Shown in pieces: positions 46,775-56,138 of a stretch of DNA of 64,000 nt. Below the pieces are notes generated by a model. The model saw only the letters and a program-made list of their open reading frames with translations, did not search any database and was not told the DNA's origin. Made by a program: the position numbers and the translations under genes. The DNA comes from Methylohalomonas sp034521715 (GTDB lineage: Bacteria > Pseudomonadota > Gammaproteobacteria > Methylohalomonadales > Methylohalomonadaceae): contig JAXHLY010000002.1 in NCBI GenBank assembly GCA_034521715.1, forward strand, positions 394,667 to 458,666, in the 5' to 3' direction. Every line of letters begins with the position of its first letter. Positions within the stretch are counted from its first letter, which is position 1.

Positions 46775-47047
46775 GTGCCACGTTCGATTAAAAAGGGACC
46801 GTTTGTAGATCATCACCTGCTGGCGAAGGTCGAGGCTGCGCGTGCCAGCAGCGACAAGCGCCCGATCAAGACATGGTCACGCCGCTCCATGGTGTTGCCG
46901 GAAATGGTTGGTCTGACCATCTCTGTGCATAACGGTCGTCAGCATATGCCGGTCTATGTCAGTGAGAACATGGTCGGTCATAAGCTGGGAGAATTTGTTG
47001 CGACACGGACATTCCGTGGTCACGCCGCTGACAGGAAGGCGAAGTAA
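46775..47047 (+). CDS. rpsS: 30S ribosomal protein S19
   Basis: A 90-residue head protein (PRSIKKGPFVDHHLLAKVE, GHKLGEFVATRTFRGH). The start is GTG; no in-frame ATG would keep the conserved PRS start. Intact. Confidence 0.96.
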   Translation: MPRSIKKGPFVDHHLLAKVEAARASSDKRPIKTWSRRSMVLPEMVGLTISVHNGRQHMPVYVSENMVGHKLGEFVATRTFRGHAADRKAK

Positions 47048-47085
47048 GGAACTATCGAGGCCTTGAGATTGAGGAATACGACGCC

Positions 47086-47421
47086 ATGACAACCCAGGCG
47101 ACATTGAGAAACACGAACATCTCACCGCAGAAACTGCGGCTGATGGCGGATCTGATTCGCGGCATGCCGGTTGACCGGGCGCTGAATATGCTTGCCTTCA
47201 GCAACAAGAAGGCGGCCCCGATCATCAAGAAGGTGCTGGAATCGGCGATTGCAAATGCCGAACATAATGATGGTGCGGATATCGATGCATTGAAGGTGGC
47301 TTCCATCTGGGTTAACCAGGGGATGCCGATGAAACGCCTGCGCCCGCGTGCGCGCGGCCGTGCCGATCGGATTCTTAAGCGCACCAGCCATCTGACTATT
47401 ACTGTTGCCGAGGCCGAGTAG
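47086..47421 (+). CDS. rplV: 50S ribosomal protein L22
   Basis: A 111-residue protein (RNTNISPQKLRLMADLIRGM; C-terminal hairpin MKRLRPRARGRADRILKRTS) that lines the exit tunnel and can carry macrolide resistance changes. Intact. Confidence 0.96.
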   Translation: MTTQATLRNTNISPQKLRLMADLIRGMPVDRALNMLAFSNKKAAPIIKKVLESAIANAEHNDGADIDALKVASIWVNQGMPMKRLRPRARGRADRILKRTSHLTITVAEAE

Positions 47422-47440
47422 CGGCTAGAGCGAGGAAAGC

Positions 47441-48128
47441 ATGGGACATAAAGTACATCCAACAGGACTGCGTCTGGGCATCATCAAGGACTGGACGTCG
47501 AAGTGGTATGCCGACTCCAAGCATTATGCAGATTATCTGCATACCGACATGAAGGTGCGTGATTATCTGCGCAAGAAACTGTCCAATGCCTCGGTCAGCC
47601 GAATCCAGATCGAACGCCCGACCAACAATGCGCGTATTATTATTCATACCGCGCGCCCGGGTATCGTGATCGGCAAGAAGGGTGAAGACATTGATCGCCT
47701 GCGCCGTGATGTCTCGACGATGATGGGCGCGCCGGTCAGTATTAATGTCGAGGAAATCCGCAAGCCGGAACTGGACGCCTACCTGGTTGCCGAAAGCGTT
47801 GCCCAGCAGATCGAGCGCCGCATTATGTTTCGTCGGGCAATGAAGCGTGCCGTGACCAATACCATGCGTCTGGGCGCCCAAGGCATCAAGATCAACGTCA
47901 GCGGCCGTTTGAACGGCGCCGAGATCGCGCGCACGGAATGGTATCGCGAGGGCCGCGTGCCGCTGCACACGCTGCGTGCCGATATTGACTATGGTCTCGC
48001 CGAAGCGCAGGACCACCTATGGCATCGTTGGTGTGAAGGTCTGGATCTTCAAGGGCGAGAAGTTCAGCATGCAGTATGCCGAGGAAGAGGAAAGTGCCAA
48101 AGCCGAGGCGGCCGGCGCCAAGTCGTAA
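47441..48128 (+). CDS. rpsC: 30S ribosomal protein S3, one frameshift near the end
   Basis: About 228 residues. The KH domain GIVIGKKGEDIDRLRRDV and the C-terminal domain (INVSGRLNGAEIARTEWYRE) are in frame. Near 48010 extra bases shift it; YGIVGVKVWIFKGEKFSMQY then continues to a TAA at 48126-48128. Without correction the frame would run to 48154 with unrelated residues. Confidence 0.95.
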
Positions 48129-48157
48129 CAGGAACCAATCTCTCAAGGGCTTGAACG

Positions 48158-48571
48158 GTGTTACAACCTAAACGTACAAAATTCAGGAAGCAGATGAAGG
48201 GCCGTAACCGCGGCCTCGCGCAGACTGGCAACAAGGTCAGTTTCGGCGAGTACGGTCTCAAGGCGGTTGGCCGGGGACGTATCACTGCGCGTCAGATTGA
48301 GGCCGCACGCCGCGCCGTTACCCGCTATGTCAAACGTGGCGGCCGGATCTGGATCCGCATCTTTCCTGACAAACCGGTTTCCAAGAAGCCGCTCGAGGTC
48401 CGCATGGGCGGCGGCAAGGGTAACGTCGAATACTGGGTTGCCCAGATTCAGCCCGGTCGGGTGCTGTATGAAATCGAGGGTGTCAGCGAGGAACAGGCCC
48501 GCGAGGCATTTCGTCTGGCGGCGGCCAAGCTGCCGGTACAGACCGCTTTTGTAAGCAGGCAGGTGTTGTGA
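48158..48571 (+). CDS. rplP: 50S ribosomal protein L16
   Basis: A 137-residue protein near the A site (LQPKRTKFRKQMKGRNRG, TARQIEAARRAVTRYVKRGG, VRMGGGKGNVEYWVA). The start is GTG at 48158. The stop overlaps the rpmC ATG by one base. Confidence 0.96.
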   Translation: MLQPKRTKFRKQMKGRNRGLAQTGNKVSFGEYGLKAVGRGRITARQIEAARRAVTRYVKRGGRIWIRIFPDKPVSKKPLEVRMGGGKGNVEYWVAQIQPGRVLYEIEGVSEEQAREAFRLAAAKLPVQTAFVSRQVL

Positions 48572-48789
48572 TGAAGGCGAGTGAATTGCGCAACAAGAAG
48601 CCGGATGATCTGAACAAAATGCTGCTCGATCTGAAGCGTGAGCAGTTCAACCTGCGCATGCAGGCGGGTTCCGGACAGCTGACCAAGCCCAGTGAAGTAC
48701 AGCGGGTAAGACGCGAGATTGCCCGTGTCAAGACACTGATTAACGAACAGACGGCCAAGCGCCAGGCCTCCACGGCTCGTAACGGGTAA
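48571..48789 (+). CDS. rpmC: 50S ribosomal protein L29
   Basis: A 72-residue helical protein (MKASELRNKKPDDLNKMLLD, RREIARVKTLINEQ), slightly longer than E. coli L29 owing to its tail. Start ATG at 48571 within the rplP stop (TGATG); a GTG three bases earlier is the alternative. Confidence 0.93.
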   Translation: MKASELRNKKPDDLNKMLLDLKREQFNLRMQAGSGQLTKPSEVQRVRREIARVKTLINEQTAKRQASTARNG

Positions 48790-48797
48790 CCAGACAG

Positions 48798-49067
48798 ATG
48801 ACTACTGAAACGATTAAAGCGTCCAAGACTCTCACTGGCCAGGTGGTCAGTAACAGAATGGACAAGACCGTCAGCGTACGTATTGACCGTCTGGTCAAGC
48901 ATCCCCTGTACGGCAAGTTCGTCCGGCGCTCGACCAAGGTTCTGGCTCATGATGAATCAAATGAGTGTCAGGAAGGAGATACTGTTGTTATCGAGCAGTC
49001 CCGGCCACAGTCCAAGCATAAAGCCTGGCGCCTGGTCGAGATTATCACCCGGGCCGAAAAGGTCTGA
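48798..49067 (+). CDS. rpsQ: 30S ribosomal protein S17
   Basis: An 89-residue OB-fold protein (LTGQVVSNRMDKTVSVRIDR, HPLYGKFVRRSTK, DTVVIEQSRP). Last gene of the S10 operon in E. coli; here only 22 bases separate it from rplN, so S10 and spc are probably one transcript. Confidence 0.96.
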   Translation: MTTETIKASKTLTGQVVSNRMDKTVSVRIDRLVKHPLYGKFVRRSTKVLAHDESNECQEGDTVVIEQSRPQSKHKAWRLVEIITRAEKV

Positions 49068-49089
49068 TTGAGTATACAGGAGAGCCCGG

Positions 49090-49458
49090 ATGATACAGAT
49101 GCAGACAATACTGAACGCCGCTGATAACAGCGGCGCCCGTGAATTGATGTGTGTCAAGGTGCTGGGCGGTTCCAAGCGCCGCTATGCCAATATTGGCGAC
49201 ATCATCAAGGTCAGCGTCAAGGAAGCGATTCCGCGCGGCAAGGTCAAGAAAGGTGAGCTGTACAACGCGGTGGTGGTGCGGACCAGGAAGGGCGTACGCC
49301 GCCAGGATGGTTCGCTGATTCGCTTCGACAGCAATGCGGTTGTGCTGTTGAACAACCAGCTGCAGCCGATCGGCACCCGTATTTTCGGGCCGGTCACCCG
49401 TGAACTGCGAACCGAAAAATTTATGCGCATTATTTCGCTGGCACCAGAGGTTCTGTAG
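49090..49458 (+). CDS. rplN: 50S ribosomal protein L14
   Basis: A 122-residue protein (MIQMQTILNAADNSGAREL, GVRRQDGSLIRFDSNAVVLL, RIFGPVTRELR). First gene of the spc group. No promoter is evident in the 22-base spacer upstream. Intact. Confidence 0.97.
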   Translation: MIQMQTILNAADNSGARELMCVKVLGGSKRRYANIGDIIKVSVKEAIPRGKVKKGELYNAVVVRTRKGVRRQDGSLIRFDSNAVVLLNNQLQPIGTRIFGPVTRELRTEKFMRIISLAPEVL

Positions 49459-49461
49459 GCG

Positions 49462-49788
49462 ATGAGCATGGCAAAGATCAGGAAAGGTGACGAGGTTGTA
49501 GTGCTGACCGGCAAACACCGTGGTCAGCGCGGTACCGTTACGCGTGTATTACCGGAAAGTGACAAGGTGATTGTTGAAAATATCAACATGGTTAAGCGTC
49601 ATACCCGGCCAAATCCAATGCGTGGCGAGGCCGGAGGTATTGTTGAAAAGGAAAAACCGATAGAGATATCCAACGTCGCGATTTACAACCCCGTAACGCA
49701 GAAGCCTGATCGTGTTGGTTTCCGTTTTCTGGAGGATGGCCGCAAGGTGCGCTATTTCAAGTCAAACAACGAAGTTGTCGATGTGTAA
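49462..49788 (+). CDS. rplX: 50S ribosomal protein L24
   Basis: A 108-residue KOW protein (KIRKGDEVVVLTGKHRGQRG) that initiates 50S assembly. ATG at 49462 and 49468 are both possible; the second gives the family-typical MAKIRKGDE and better spacing from AGG at 49456. Confidence 0.95.
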   Translation: MSMAKIRKGDEVVVLTGKHRGQRGTVTRVLPESDKVIVENINMVKRHTRPNPMRGEAGGIVEKEKPIEISNVAIYNPVTQKPDRVGFRFLEDGRKVRYFKSNNEVVDV

Positions 49789-49799
49789 GGTGAGCTGAT

Positions 49800-50343
49800 A
49801 TGGCCAGACTGCAAGAATATTACCGCGATACTGTCGTCAAGCAGCTTACCGATCAATTCGGATACAAGAGCGTGATGGAAGTGCCGAAAATTACCAAGAT
49901 TACCCTGAACATGGGTGTTGGTGAGAGCCGTTGCCGATAAAAAGATACTGGAGCACGCGCTGGAAGACATGACCAGGATCGCCGGCCAGAAACCTGTGAC
50001 GACAAAGGCCCGCAAGTCGGTCGCGAACTTCAAGATTCGCGAGGGATATCCGATCGGCGTCAAGGTGATCCTGCGCCGCGATCGCATGTATGAGTTCCTG
50101 GACCGCATGATTAATGTGGCCTTCCCGCGTATCCGTGACTTCCGCGGCTTTACTACCAGAGCGTTCGACGGCCGCGGCAATTACAGCCTGGGTGTTAAGG
50201 AACAGATTATTTTCCCGGAGATCGATTATGACAAGGTCGATCAGATTCGCGGGATGGATATCACCATTACGACAACCGCGAAGAATAACGAGGAAGCCAA
50301 GGCATTGCTTGATGCCTTCAGTTTCCCGTTCCGTGGTAATTAG
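49800..50343 (+). CDS. rplE: 50S ribosomal protein L5, one frameshift
   Basis: About 180 residues. It begins MARLQEYYRDTVVKQLTDQF and reads ITKITLNMGVGE before an extra A near 49924. It continues as AVADKKILEHALEDMTRIAG through FPEIDYDKVDQIRGMDITI. Binds 5S rRNA. Confidence 0.95.
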
Positions 50344-50378
50344 ATGGTGATTAAAGAGCAACAGTAAGAGGATTAGTT

Positions 50379-50684
50379 ATGGCCAAAGTGTCGATGATAA
50401 ATCGGGAACGCAGGCGCCGGAAGGAAGTTAAGCGTCAAGCTGTCAAGCGCGAGCAACTGAAGAAGATCATTGCTGATCCGAATTCGGGCGACGAAGCCAA
50501 ACGCGAGGCGGTTACAAAGCTGAACAAGCTACCGCGCAATGGCAGCCCGATACGTTTGCGCAACCGTTGCGCATTGACGGGACGCCCGCATGGCTACTAC
50601 CGCAAGTTCGGCCTGGGCCGGAATAAGCTGCGCGAGGCCGCCATGCGCGGTGACGTGCCAGGGCTGGTCAAGTCAAGCTGGTAA
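50379..50684 (+). CDS. rpsN: 30S ribosomal protein S14 (zinc-free form)
   Basis: A 101-residue full-length S14 (SMINRERRRRKEVKRQ, NRCALTGRPHGYYRKFGLGR). The paired cysteines of the short zinc form are absent, so this is the C-minus type common in gammaproteobacteria. Intact. Confidence 0.96.
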   Translation: MAKVSMINRERRRRKEVKRQAVKREQLKKIIADPNSGDEAKREAVTKLNKLPRNGSPIRLRNRCALTGRPHGYYRKFGLGRNKLREAAMRGDVPGLVKSSW

Positions 50685-50739
50685 TGACTGACTTGAACAG
50701 ATTATTGAGTAAACGAGTAACGAGACCCGGAAATTTGCT

Positions 50740-51135
50740 ATGAGCATGCAGGATCCAATCACGGATATGTTGAACCGCATCCGCAATGCGCAGGCGCGGG
50801 CCATGCGCGAGGTCAGCATGCCCAGCTCCAAGCTGAAAAAGGCGATCTGTGCCATCCTCAAAGAGGAAGGTTTTATTATTGATTTTCGTGACGATGGTGA
50901 TGAGTCCAAGCCGATCCTGACGATTGAGCTTAAGTATTTCGAGGGCAAACCGGTTATTGAAACCCTGAAACGGATCAGCCGTCCCGGGCTGCGCATTTAC
51001 AAGTCCAAGGATGATTTGCCCAGCATCATGAATGGTCTGGGTGTTGCGATTATCTCTACCAACAAGGGTGTTATGACCGACAAGACAGCCCGCCAGCAGG
51101 GTATTGGCGGTGAAGTCCTGTGCATGGTCGCTTGA
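50740..51135 (+). CDS. rpsH: 30S ribosomal protein S8
   Basis: A 131-residue protein (MQDPITDMLNRIRNAQARAM, VMTDKTARQQGIGGEVLC). In E. coli S8 represses the spc operon at the L5 site. Intact. Confidence 0.97.
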   Translation: MSMQDPITDMLNRIRNAQARAMREVSMPSSKLKKAICAILKEEGFIIDFRDDGDESKPILTIELKYFEGKPVIETLKRISRPGLRIYKSKDDLPSIMNGLGVAIISTNKGVMTDKTARQQGIGGEVLCMVA

Positions 51136-51148
51136 TGGAGCCATTATC

Positions 51149-51685
51149 ATGTCGCGTATCGCAAAATATCCAATAACATTGCCAGACGGTGTCGAGGCCA
51201 GTGTCGACAATGGCACAGTGACGATCAAGGGCAAGCAGGGCGAATCGACCTATGAATTGCATCAGAATGTTGTTGTGACAGTTGAGGATGGCCAGATCAA
51301 ACTCGCCGTCAGGGATGAAAACAGCAAGCAGGACTGGGCACAGGCAGGAACGACACGTGCCCGACTGCAGAACATAATTATCGGTCTGGGCGAAGGTTTT
51401 GAGCGCAAGCTCAGTATTACCGGTGTCGGATATCGGGCCCAGGCGCAGGGCCAGAAGCTGAATCTGACCCTTGGATTCTCGCACCCGGTGGTCTTCGATG
51501 TACCGGAAGGCATAACTATCGAGACACCAAGTCAGACCGAGATCGTTGTCAAAGGCAGAGATCGGCAGCTGGTCGGTCATGTTGCGGCCAAGATTCGGGG
51601 CTATCGACCGCCGGAACCCTACAAGGGCAAGGGTGTGCGTTATGCCGACGAGCAAGTAGTCCGGAAGGAGGCGAAGAAGAGCTGA
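51149..51685 (+). CDS. rplF: 50S ribosomal protein L6
   Basis: A 178-residue protein (MSRIAKYPITLPDGVEASVD, SHPVVFDVPEGITIE, RGYRPPEPYKGKGVRYADE). The frame is open upstream, but this ATG matches the family start. The stop overlaps the rplR ATG (TGATG). Confidence 0.96.
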   Translation: MSRIAKYPITLPDGVEASVDNGTVTIKGKQGESTYELHQNVVVTVEDGQIKLAVRDENSKQDWAQAGTTRARLQNIIIGLGEGFERKLSITGVGYRAQAQGQKLNLTLGFSHPVVFDVPEGITIETPSQTEIVVKGRDRQLVGHVAAKIRGYRPPEPYKGKGVRYADEQVVRKEAKKS

Positions 51686-52046
51686 TGTCTGTACAAAAGC
51701 AAAAATCACGTATCCGCCGGCGCAGCCGCACCCGGGCGCATATACGCAGACTCGGCGAACACCGGCTCTGCGTCCACCGCACGCCGCGGCATGTTTATGC
51801 TCAGATTATTGCGCCTGACGGCAGTAAAACGCTGGTCAGTGCCTCCACCCTGGATAAGGAGGTGCGCAAGGAGATTGGTTATGGCGGTAACGTCAAGGCG
51901 GCACTGGCTGTCGGCAAGTTGCTTGCCGAACGCTGCCAAAAAGGCCGGCATTACCAAGGTTTCATTTGATCGCTCCGGTTTTCGGTTTCATGGCCGTGTC
52001 AAGGCCCTGGCCGAGGCTGCACGCGAAAACGGTATGGAATTCTCAG
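51685..52046 (+). CDS. rplR: 50S ribosomal protein L18, frameshifted, stop obscured
   Basis: About 118 residues; binds 5S rRNA. Signatures are RLCVHRTPRHVYAQIIAPDG and SFDRSGFRFHGRVKALAEAA. An extra C near 51935 shifts the frame (expected AERAKKAGITK). The natural end is GMEF followed by TAG, which appears as TTCTCAG at 52040-52046; an extra C there removes the stop and makes an apparent fusion with S5. Confidence 0.9.
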
Positions 52047-52057
52047 AGGACGCTTGT

Positions 52058-52564
52058 ATGGCGATTACCGATTCATATACGGGTAACGAAGACCTGCAGG
52101 AAAAGCTGGTCGCAGTCAACCGCGTGGCCAAGGTGGTCAAGGGTGGTCGTCAGTTCGGCTTTGCCGCACTGACCGTGGTGGGCGACGGCAACGGCAAGGT
52201 CGGTGTTGGCCGCGGCAAGGCACGAGAGGTACCGGTGGCCATTCAGAAGGCCATGGAAAGTGCGCGCCGGAACATGGTTAAGGTACCGTTGAAGGACAGT
52301 ACGCTGCATTACGCCATGACCGCGCGGCATGGTGCGGCGAAGGTTTACATGCAGCCGGCGTCGGATGGTACCGGCATTATTGCCGGCGGTCCGATGCGTG
52401 CTGTTTTTGAGGTGCTGGGCGTACACAACGTGCTGGCCAAGTCACACGGTTCAACCAATCCGATCAATGTCGTGCTGGCCACTCTTAACGGTCTGAAGAA
52501 TTATTCCGCGCCGGAACGCATTGCCGCCAAGCGCGGCAAATCGGTTGAAGACATCACGGGCTGA
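52058..52564 (+). CDS. rpsE: 30S ribosomal protein S5
   Basis: A 168-residue protein (LQEKLVAVNRVAKVVKGGRQ, VGDGNGKVGVGRGKAREVP, SHGSTNPINVVLATLNGL), important for decoding fidelity. The ATG at 52058 follows AGAGGA at suitable distance and gives the family-typical length, so I prefer it to the longer frame that runs in from L18. Confidence 0.94.
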   Translation: MAITDSYTGNEDLQEKLVAVNRVAKVVKGGRQFGFAALTVVGDGNGKVGVGRGKAREVPVAIQKAMESARRNMVKVPLKDSTLHYAMTARHGAAKVYMQPASDGTGIIAGGPMRAVFEVLGVHNVLAKSHGSTNPINVVLATLNGLKNYSAPERIAAKRGKSVEDITG

Positions 52565-52568
52565 AATC

Positions 52569-52760
52569 ATGAGCAGCAACAAGGGACAACTCAAAGTCAC
52601 CCTGACGCGCAGCAAGTTTGGCCGTCAGATCAGGCACCGTCAGTGTGTCGCAGGCCTCGGCCTGCGTCGCCCCGGTCATACGGTGACGGTCGCCGATACA
52701 CCGGAAAACCGCGGCATGATCAACAAGATCAACTATATGGTCCGAGTCGAGGAAGCCTGA
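52569..52760 (+). CDS. rpmD: 50S ribosomal protein L30
   Basis: A 63-residue protein (LKVTLTRSKFGRQIRHRQCV, GLRRPGHTVTV). Four bases after rpsE. The presence of L30 is typical of proteobacteria. Confidence 0.94.
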   Translation: MSSNKGQLKVTLTRSKFGRQIRHRQCVAGLGLRRPGHTVTVADTPENRGMINKINYMVRVEEA

Positions 52761-52761
52761 C

Positions 52762-53196
52762 ATGCGTTTGAATGACATTAGACCCGCTGCGGGTTCCAAG
52801 CCCTCGCCCAAGCGCCGCGGTCGTGGTATCGGCTCCGGTCTGGGCAAGACCTCTGGCAGCGGCCACAAGGGCCAGAAGGCGCGTTCCGGCGGCTTTCACA
52901 AGGTCGGCTTCGAAGGTGGCCAGATGCCGATTCAGCGGCGCCTGCCGAAGCTCGGTTTTAGCTCCGCCAAGGCTGCCATCACGGCCGAGATTCGCTTGCA
53001 TGAACTGGCGGCCGTCGAGGGCGAGGTCGTGGACTTCGAATCACTGCAGGCCGCCGGCATCATCAGCCGTAATCACAAGCGGGCCAAGGTGATTGCCAGC
53101 GGTACAATCGACAAGGCCGTGACTGTAAAGGGCCTGAAAGTCACCAAGGGTGCCAGGGCCGCTATAGAAGCGGCTGGTGGCAAGGTGGAGGAATAA
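52762..53196 (+). CDS. rplO: 50S ribosomal protein L15
   Basis: A 144-residue protein (MRLNDIRPAAGSKPSPKRRG, GSGHKGQKARSGG, FEGGQMPIQRRLPKLGF). One base after the rpmD stop. Intact. Confidence 0.96.
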   Translation: MRLNDIRPAAGSKPSPKRRGRGIGSGLGKTSGSGHKGQKARSGGFHKVGFEGGQMPIQRRLPKLGFSSAKAAITAEIRLHELAAVEGEVVDFESLQAAGIISRNHKRAKVIASGTIDKAVTVKGLKVTKGARAAIEAAGGKVEE

Positions 53197-53197
53197 G

Positions 53198-54546
53198 TTG
53201 GCATCGGTATCATCGGCAATTCCTGGCGGCCTGTCCGGTCTCGGCAAGTTGACCGAGCTGCGGCAACGGCTGTTGTTCGTGCTGTTCGCGCTGTTCGTTT
53301 ATCGCGTATTCACGCATGTGCCGGTGCCGGGTATCAATCCGATCGCGCTGCAGGAGATGTTCAACCAGCAAAGTGGCACGATACTCGACATGTTCAACAT
53401 GTTCTCGGGCGGTGCCCTGCAGCGGTTCTCGGTATGTGCCTTGGGGATAATGCCGTATATTCCGCCGCCATTATTATGCAGCTCCTGACCGTGGTGGAGC
53501 CGCGGTTGAAGCAGTTGAAAAAGGAAGGTGAACAGGGCCGCCGCAAGATTACCCAGTACACACGCTACGGTACGGTTGTACTGGCCACCTTCCAGGCCGT
53601 GGGTGTCTCCGTGGCACTGGAAGGCCAGCAGGCTGCAGGTATGTCCGTGGTAATGAACCCGGGTATCGGCTTCAAGAATCATCGCCGTTAGCACGCTGGT
53701 GACCGGGACATTGTTCCTGATGTGGCTGGGTGAACAGATTACTGAACGGGGCGTCGGCAACGGCATCTCACTGATTATTTTTGCCGGTATCGTCGCCGGA
53801 TTGCCATCCGCCGTCGGCGGTACGGTTGAACTGGCCCGTACCGGCGAACTGAATCTGATCATGGTGCTGGCGTTGTTCGCGCTGGCGATTACGGTGACCG
53901 GCTTTGTCGTGTTTGTTGAACGCGGCCAGCGCCGGATCACGGTGAATTATGCCAAGCGCCAGATGGGACGCAAGGTTTATGCCGGCCAGTCCAGTCATCT
54001 GCCGTTGAAACTGAACATGGCGGGCGTGATTCCACCGATCTTTGCCTCCAGTATTATCCTGTTTTCCGGCCACGCTGGCCGGCTGGTTTGGTGAAAGCGG
54101 CGGTGCTATGGGCTGGCTGGGAAATTTCGCCAATACCATGCAACCGGGACAGCCGCTTTATATAGTTTTTTTTGCGGCGGCAATTATATTTTTCTGTTTC
54201 TTCTATACGGCGATTGTGTTCGACCCGCGCGAGACGGCTGACAATCTGAAGAAATCGGGTGCATTTATTCCCGGCATGCGTCCGGGTGAACAGACGGCAC
54301 AGTATCTGGACAAGGTCCTGACCCGGCTGACAACAGTGCGGTGCGCTTTATATCACCCTGGTCTGTCTGCTGCCGGAGTTTCTGATTCTCGAGTTTTCAG
54401 TGCCGTTTTATTTCGGCGGGACATCACTGCTGATTATCGTGATCGTGGTCATGGATTTCATGGCGCAAGTGCAGTCCCATCTGATGTCGCATCAGTATGA
54501 AGGCCTGCTGAAGAAGGCTAATCTGAAAGGCCACGGTCGGCGTTAA
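53198..54546 (+). CDS. secY: Preprotein translocase subunit SecY, several frameshifts
   Basis: About 448 residues in ten helices; the protein-conducting channel. The likely start is TTG at 53198, eight bases after GGAGG (53185-53189); a GTG at 53177 inside rplO is the alternative. Recognised segments are VPVPGINPIALQEMF, IIMQLLTVVEPRLKQLKKEG, LGEQITERGVGNGISLIIF, YAKRQMGRKVYAGQSSHLPL, KKSGAFIPGMRPGEQTAQYL and the C-terminus MSHQYEGLLKKANLKGHGRR. The frame changes near 53445, 53685, 54068 and 54340. Confidence 0.93.
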
Positions 54547-54569
54547 AGGTCAAAGGGCGGAGAGCTGTT

Positions 54570-54683
54570 ATGAAAGTCATGGCATCGGTCAAAAAAATCT
54601 GCCGCAACTGCCGTATTATTCGCAGGCGTGGTGCGGTTCGCGTGATTTGTTCGAATCCGCGCCACAAGCAGAGGCAGGGTTGA
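54570..54683 (+). CDS. rpmJ: 50S ribosomal protein L36
   Basis: A 37-residue protein: MKVMASVKKICRNCRIIRRR, then GAVRVICSNPRHKQRQG. It keeps the zinc ligands (CRNC, a third Cys and a His), the C-plus form. It lies between secY and rpsM, its normal place. In E. coli L36 ends the spc operon. Confidence 0.95.
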   Translation: MKVMASVKKICRNCRIIRRRGAVRVICSNPRHKQRQG

Positions 54684-54710
54684 AAGAGGTTTAACTGGAT
54701 ACCGCGAACT

Positions 54711-55067
54711 ATGGCACGTATAGCCGGCGTCAATATCCCGGTCGAAAAGCATGTGAGCATCGCGCTCACCTATATTTATGGCATTGGCCGGACACGGGCC
54801 CTGAAGATCTGCCAGGACGCGGGCGTTCAGCCCACGGCCAAGGTCCGGGAACTGGATGAGGCCAATCTGGATGCGATTCGTCACGAGATCGAGAAGTATG
54901 CAGTTGAGGGTGATCTCCGTCGCGAGGTTTCTATGAATATCAAGCGCCTGATGGATCTGGGCTCCTATCGCGGTGTACGTCACCGCCGGAGTCTGCCTCT
55001 GCGCGGTCAGCGGACCCGTACGAATGCCCGCACCCGCAAGGGACCGCGCCGGGCAGTCAGGAAATAA
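54711..55067 (+). CDS. rpsM: 30S ribosomal protein S13
   Basis: A 118-residue protein (ARIAGVNIPVEKHVSIALTY, SYRGVRHRRSLPLRGQRTRT) at the subunit interface, contacting the P-site tRNA. First gene of the alpha group. Intact. Confidence 0.97.
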   Translation: MARIAGVNIPVEKHVSIALTYIYGIGRTRALKICQDAGVQPTAKVRELDEANLDAIRHEIEKYAVEGDLRREVSMNIKRLMDLGSYRGVRHRRSLPLRGQRTRTNARTRKGPRRAVRK

Positions 55068-55082
55068 GGAAAGGTTACGACT

Positions 55083-55473
55083 ATGGCTAAGGCTGCAACG
55101 CGTGCGCGCAAGAAAGTCAAGAAGACCGACATCGACGGTATTGCGCATATACACGCTTCGTTCAACAACACGATTATCACCATTACCGATCGCCAGGGTA
55201 ATACGCTTGCCTGGGCGACTGCCGGTGGCAGCGGTTTCCGCGGCTCCCGCAAGAGCACGCCCTTTGCCGCGCAGGTGGCTTCCAGCAAGGCCGGAGAGCA
55301 GGCCTCGGAATACGGCATGAAGTCACTTGAGGTTTATATCAAAGGGCCGGGGCCGGGCGGGAATCGCGGCCGTACGTGCGCTGAATGCCGCCGGTTTTAA
55401 AATAACCAACATTACCGACGTAACGCCGATCCCGCATAATGGGTGCCGGCCGCCGAAGAAACGTCGGGTTTAA
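55083..55473 (+). CDS. rpsK: 30S ribosomal protein S11, one frameshift
   Basis: About 129 residues (IAHIHASFNNTIITITDRQG, AGGSGFRGSRKSTPFAAQVA). Two extra bases near 55368 shift the frame; VRALNAAGFKITNITDVTPI and CRPPKKRRV follow to a TAA at 55471-55473. Confidence 0.95.
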
Positions 55474-55499
55474 GACAGTAGAGAGAGGCATACAGCAAG

Positions 55500-56120
55500 A
55501 TGGCCAGATATCTCGGACCCAAATGCAAACTGAGCCGGCGCGAAGGTACCGACCTGATGCTGAAGAGCCGGGCACGCCCGCTCGAATCCAAGTGTCAGAT
55601 CGACAAGGCACCCGGCCAGCATGGCGCCCGTCAGAGGCGCCTGTCTGACTATGCCACCCAGCTGCGCGAGAAGCAGAAACTGCGGCGCATATACGGGGTG
55701 CTGGAACGCCAGTTCCGGCTGTACTACAAGGAAGCGGCCAGGCTCAAGGGCTCCACGGGTGAAAACCTGCTCAAGCTGCTGGAATGCCGTCTTGATAATG
55801 TGGTCTACCGGATGGGCTTTGGCAGCACCCGTAGTGAGGCACGTCAGTTGGTCAGTCACAAGGCCGTCCTGGTCAATGGCAAGGCCGTGAATGTGCCTTC
55901 GTACCAGGTTAAGCCGCAGGATGTAATCGCCATTCGTGAAAAGGCGAAAAAACAGTCTCGTATTCAGGATTCAATATCTGTAGCTGAAGAATATGGTATG
56001 CCTGAATGGGTAGAAGTGGACGGCAAGAAGATGGAAGGCATCTTCAAGAATGTGCCGGATCGCGGCGATCTGCCCAGTGAGATCAATGAAAATCTGGTTG
56101 TGGAACTTTACTCCAAGTAA
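55500..56120 (+). CDS. rpsD: 30S ribosomal protein S4
   Basis: A 206-residue protein (ARYLGPKCKLSRREGTDLML, KAPGQHGARQRRLSDYATQL, RLDNVVYRMGFGSTRSEARQ). In E. coli S4 represses the alpha operon. Intact. Confidence 0.97.
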   Translation: MARYLGPKCKLSRREGTDLMLKSRARPLESKCQIDKAPGQHGARQRRLSDYATQLREKQKLRRIYGVLERQFRLYYKEAARLKGSTGENLLKLLECRLDNVVYRMGFGSTRSEARQLVSHKAVLVNGKAVNVPSYQVKPQDVIAIREKAKKQSRIQDSISVAEEYGMPEWVEVDGKKMEGIFKNVPDRGDLPSEINENLVVELYSK

Positions 56121-56138
56121 TCCAGCAGAGGTTTATTC

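Noticed and set aside
51935..52564. Apparent L18-S5 fusion protein in one open frame
   Set aside because: L18 normally ends GMEF followed by a stop, and removing one extra C near 52044 creates TAG there. A ribosome site and ATG for S5 follow at the right distance, and L18 itself has a frameshift just upstream.
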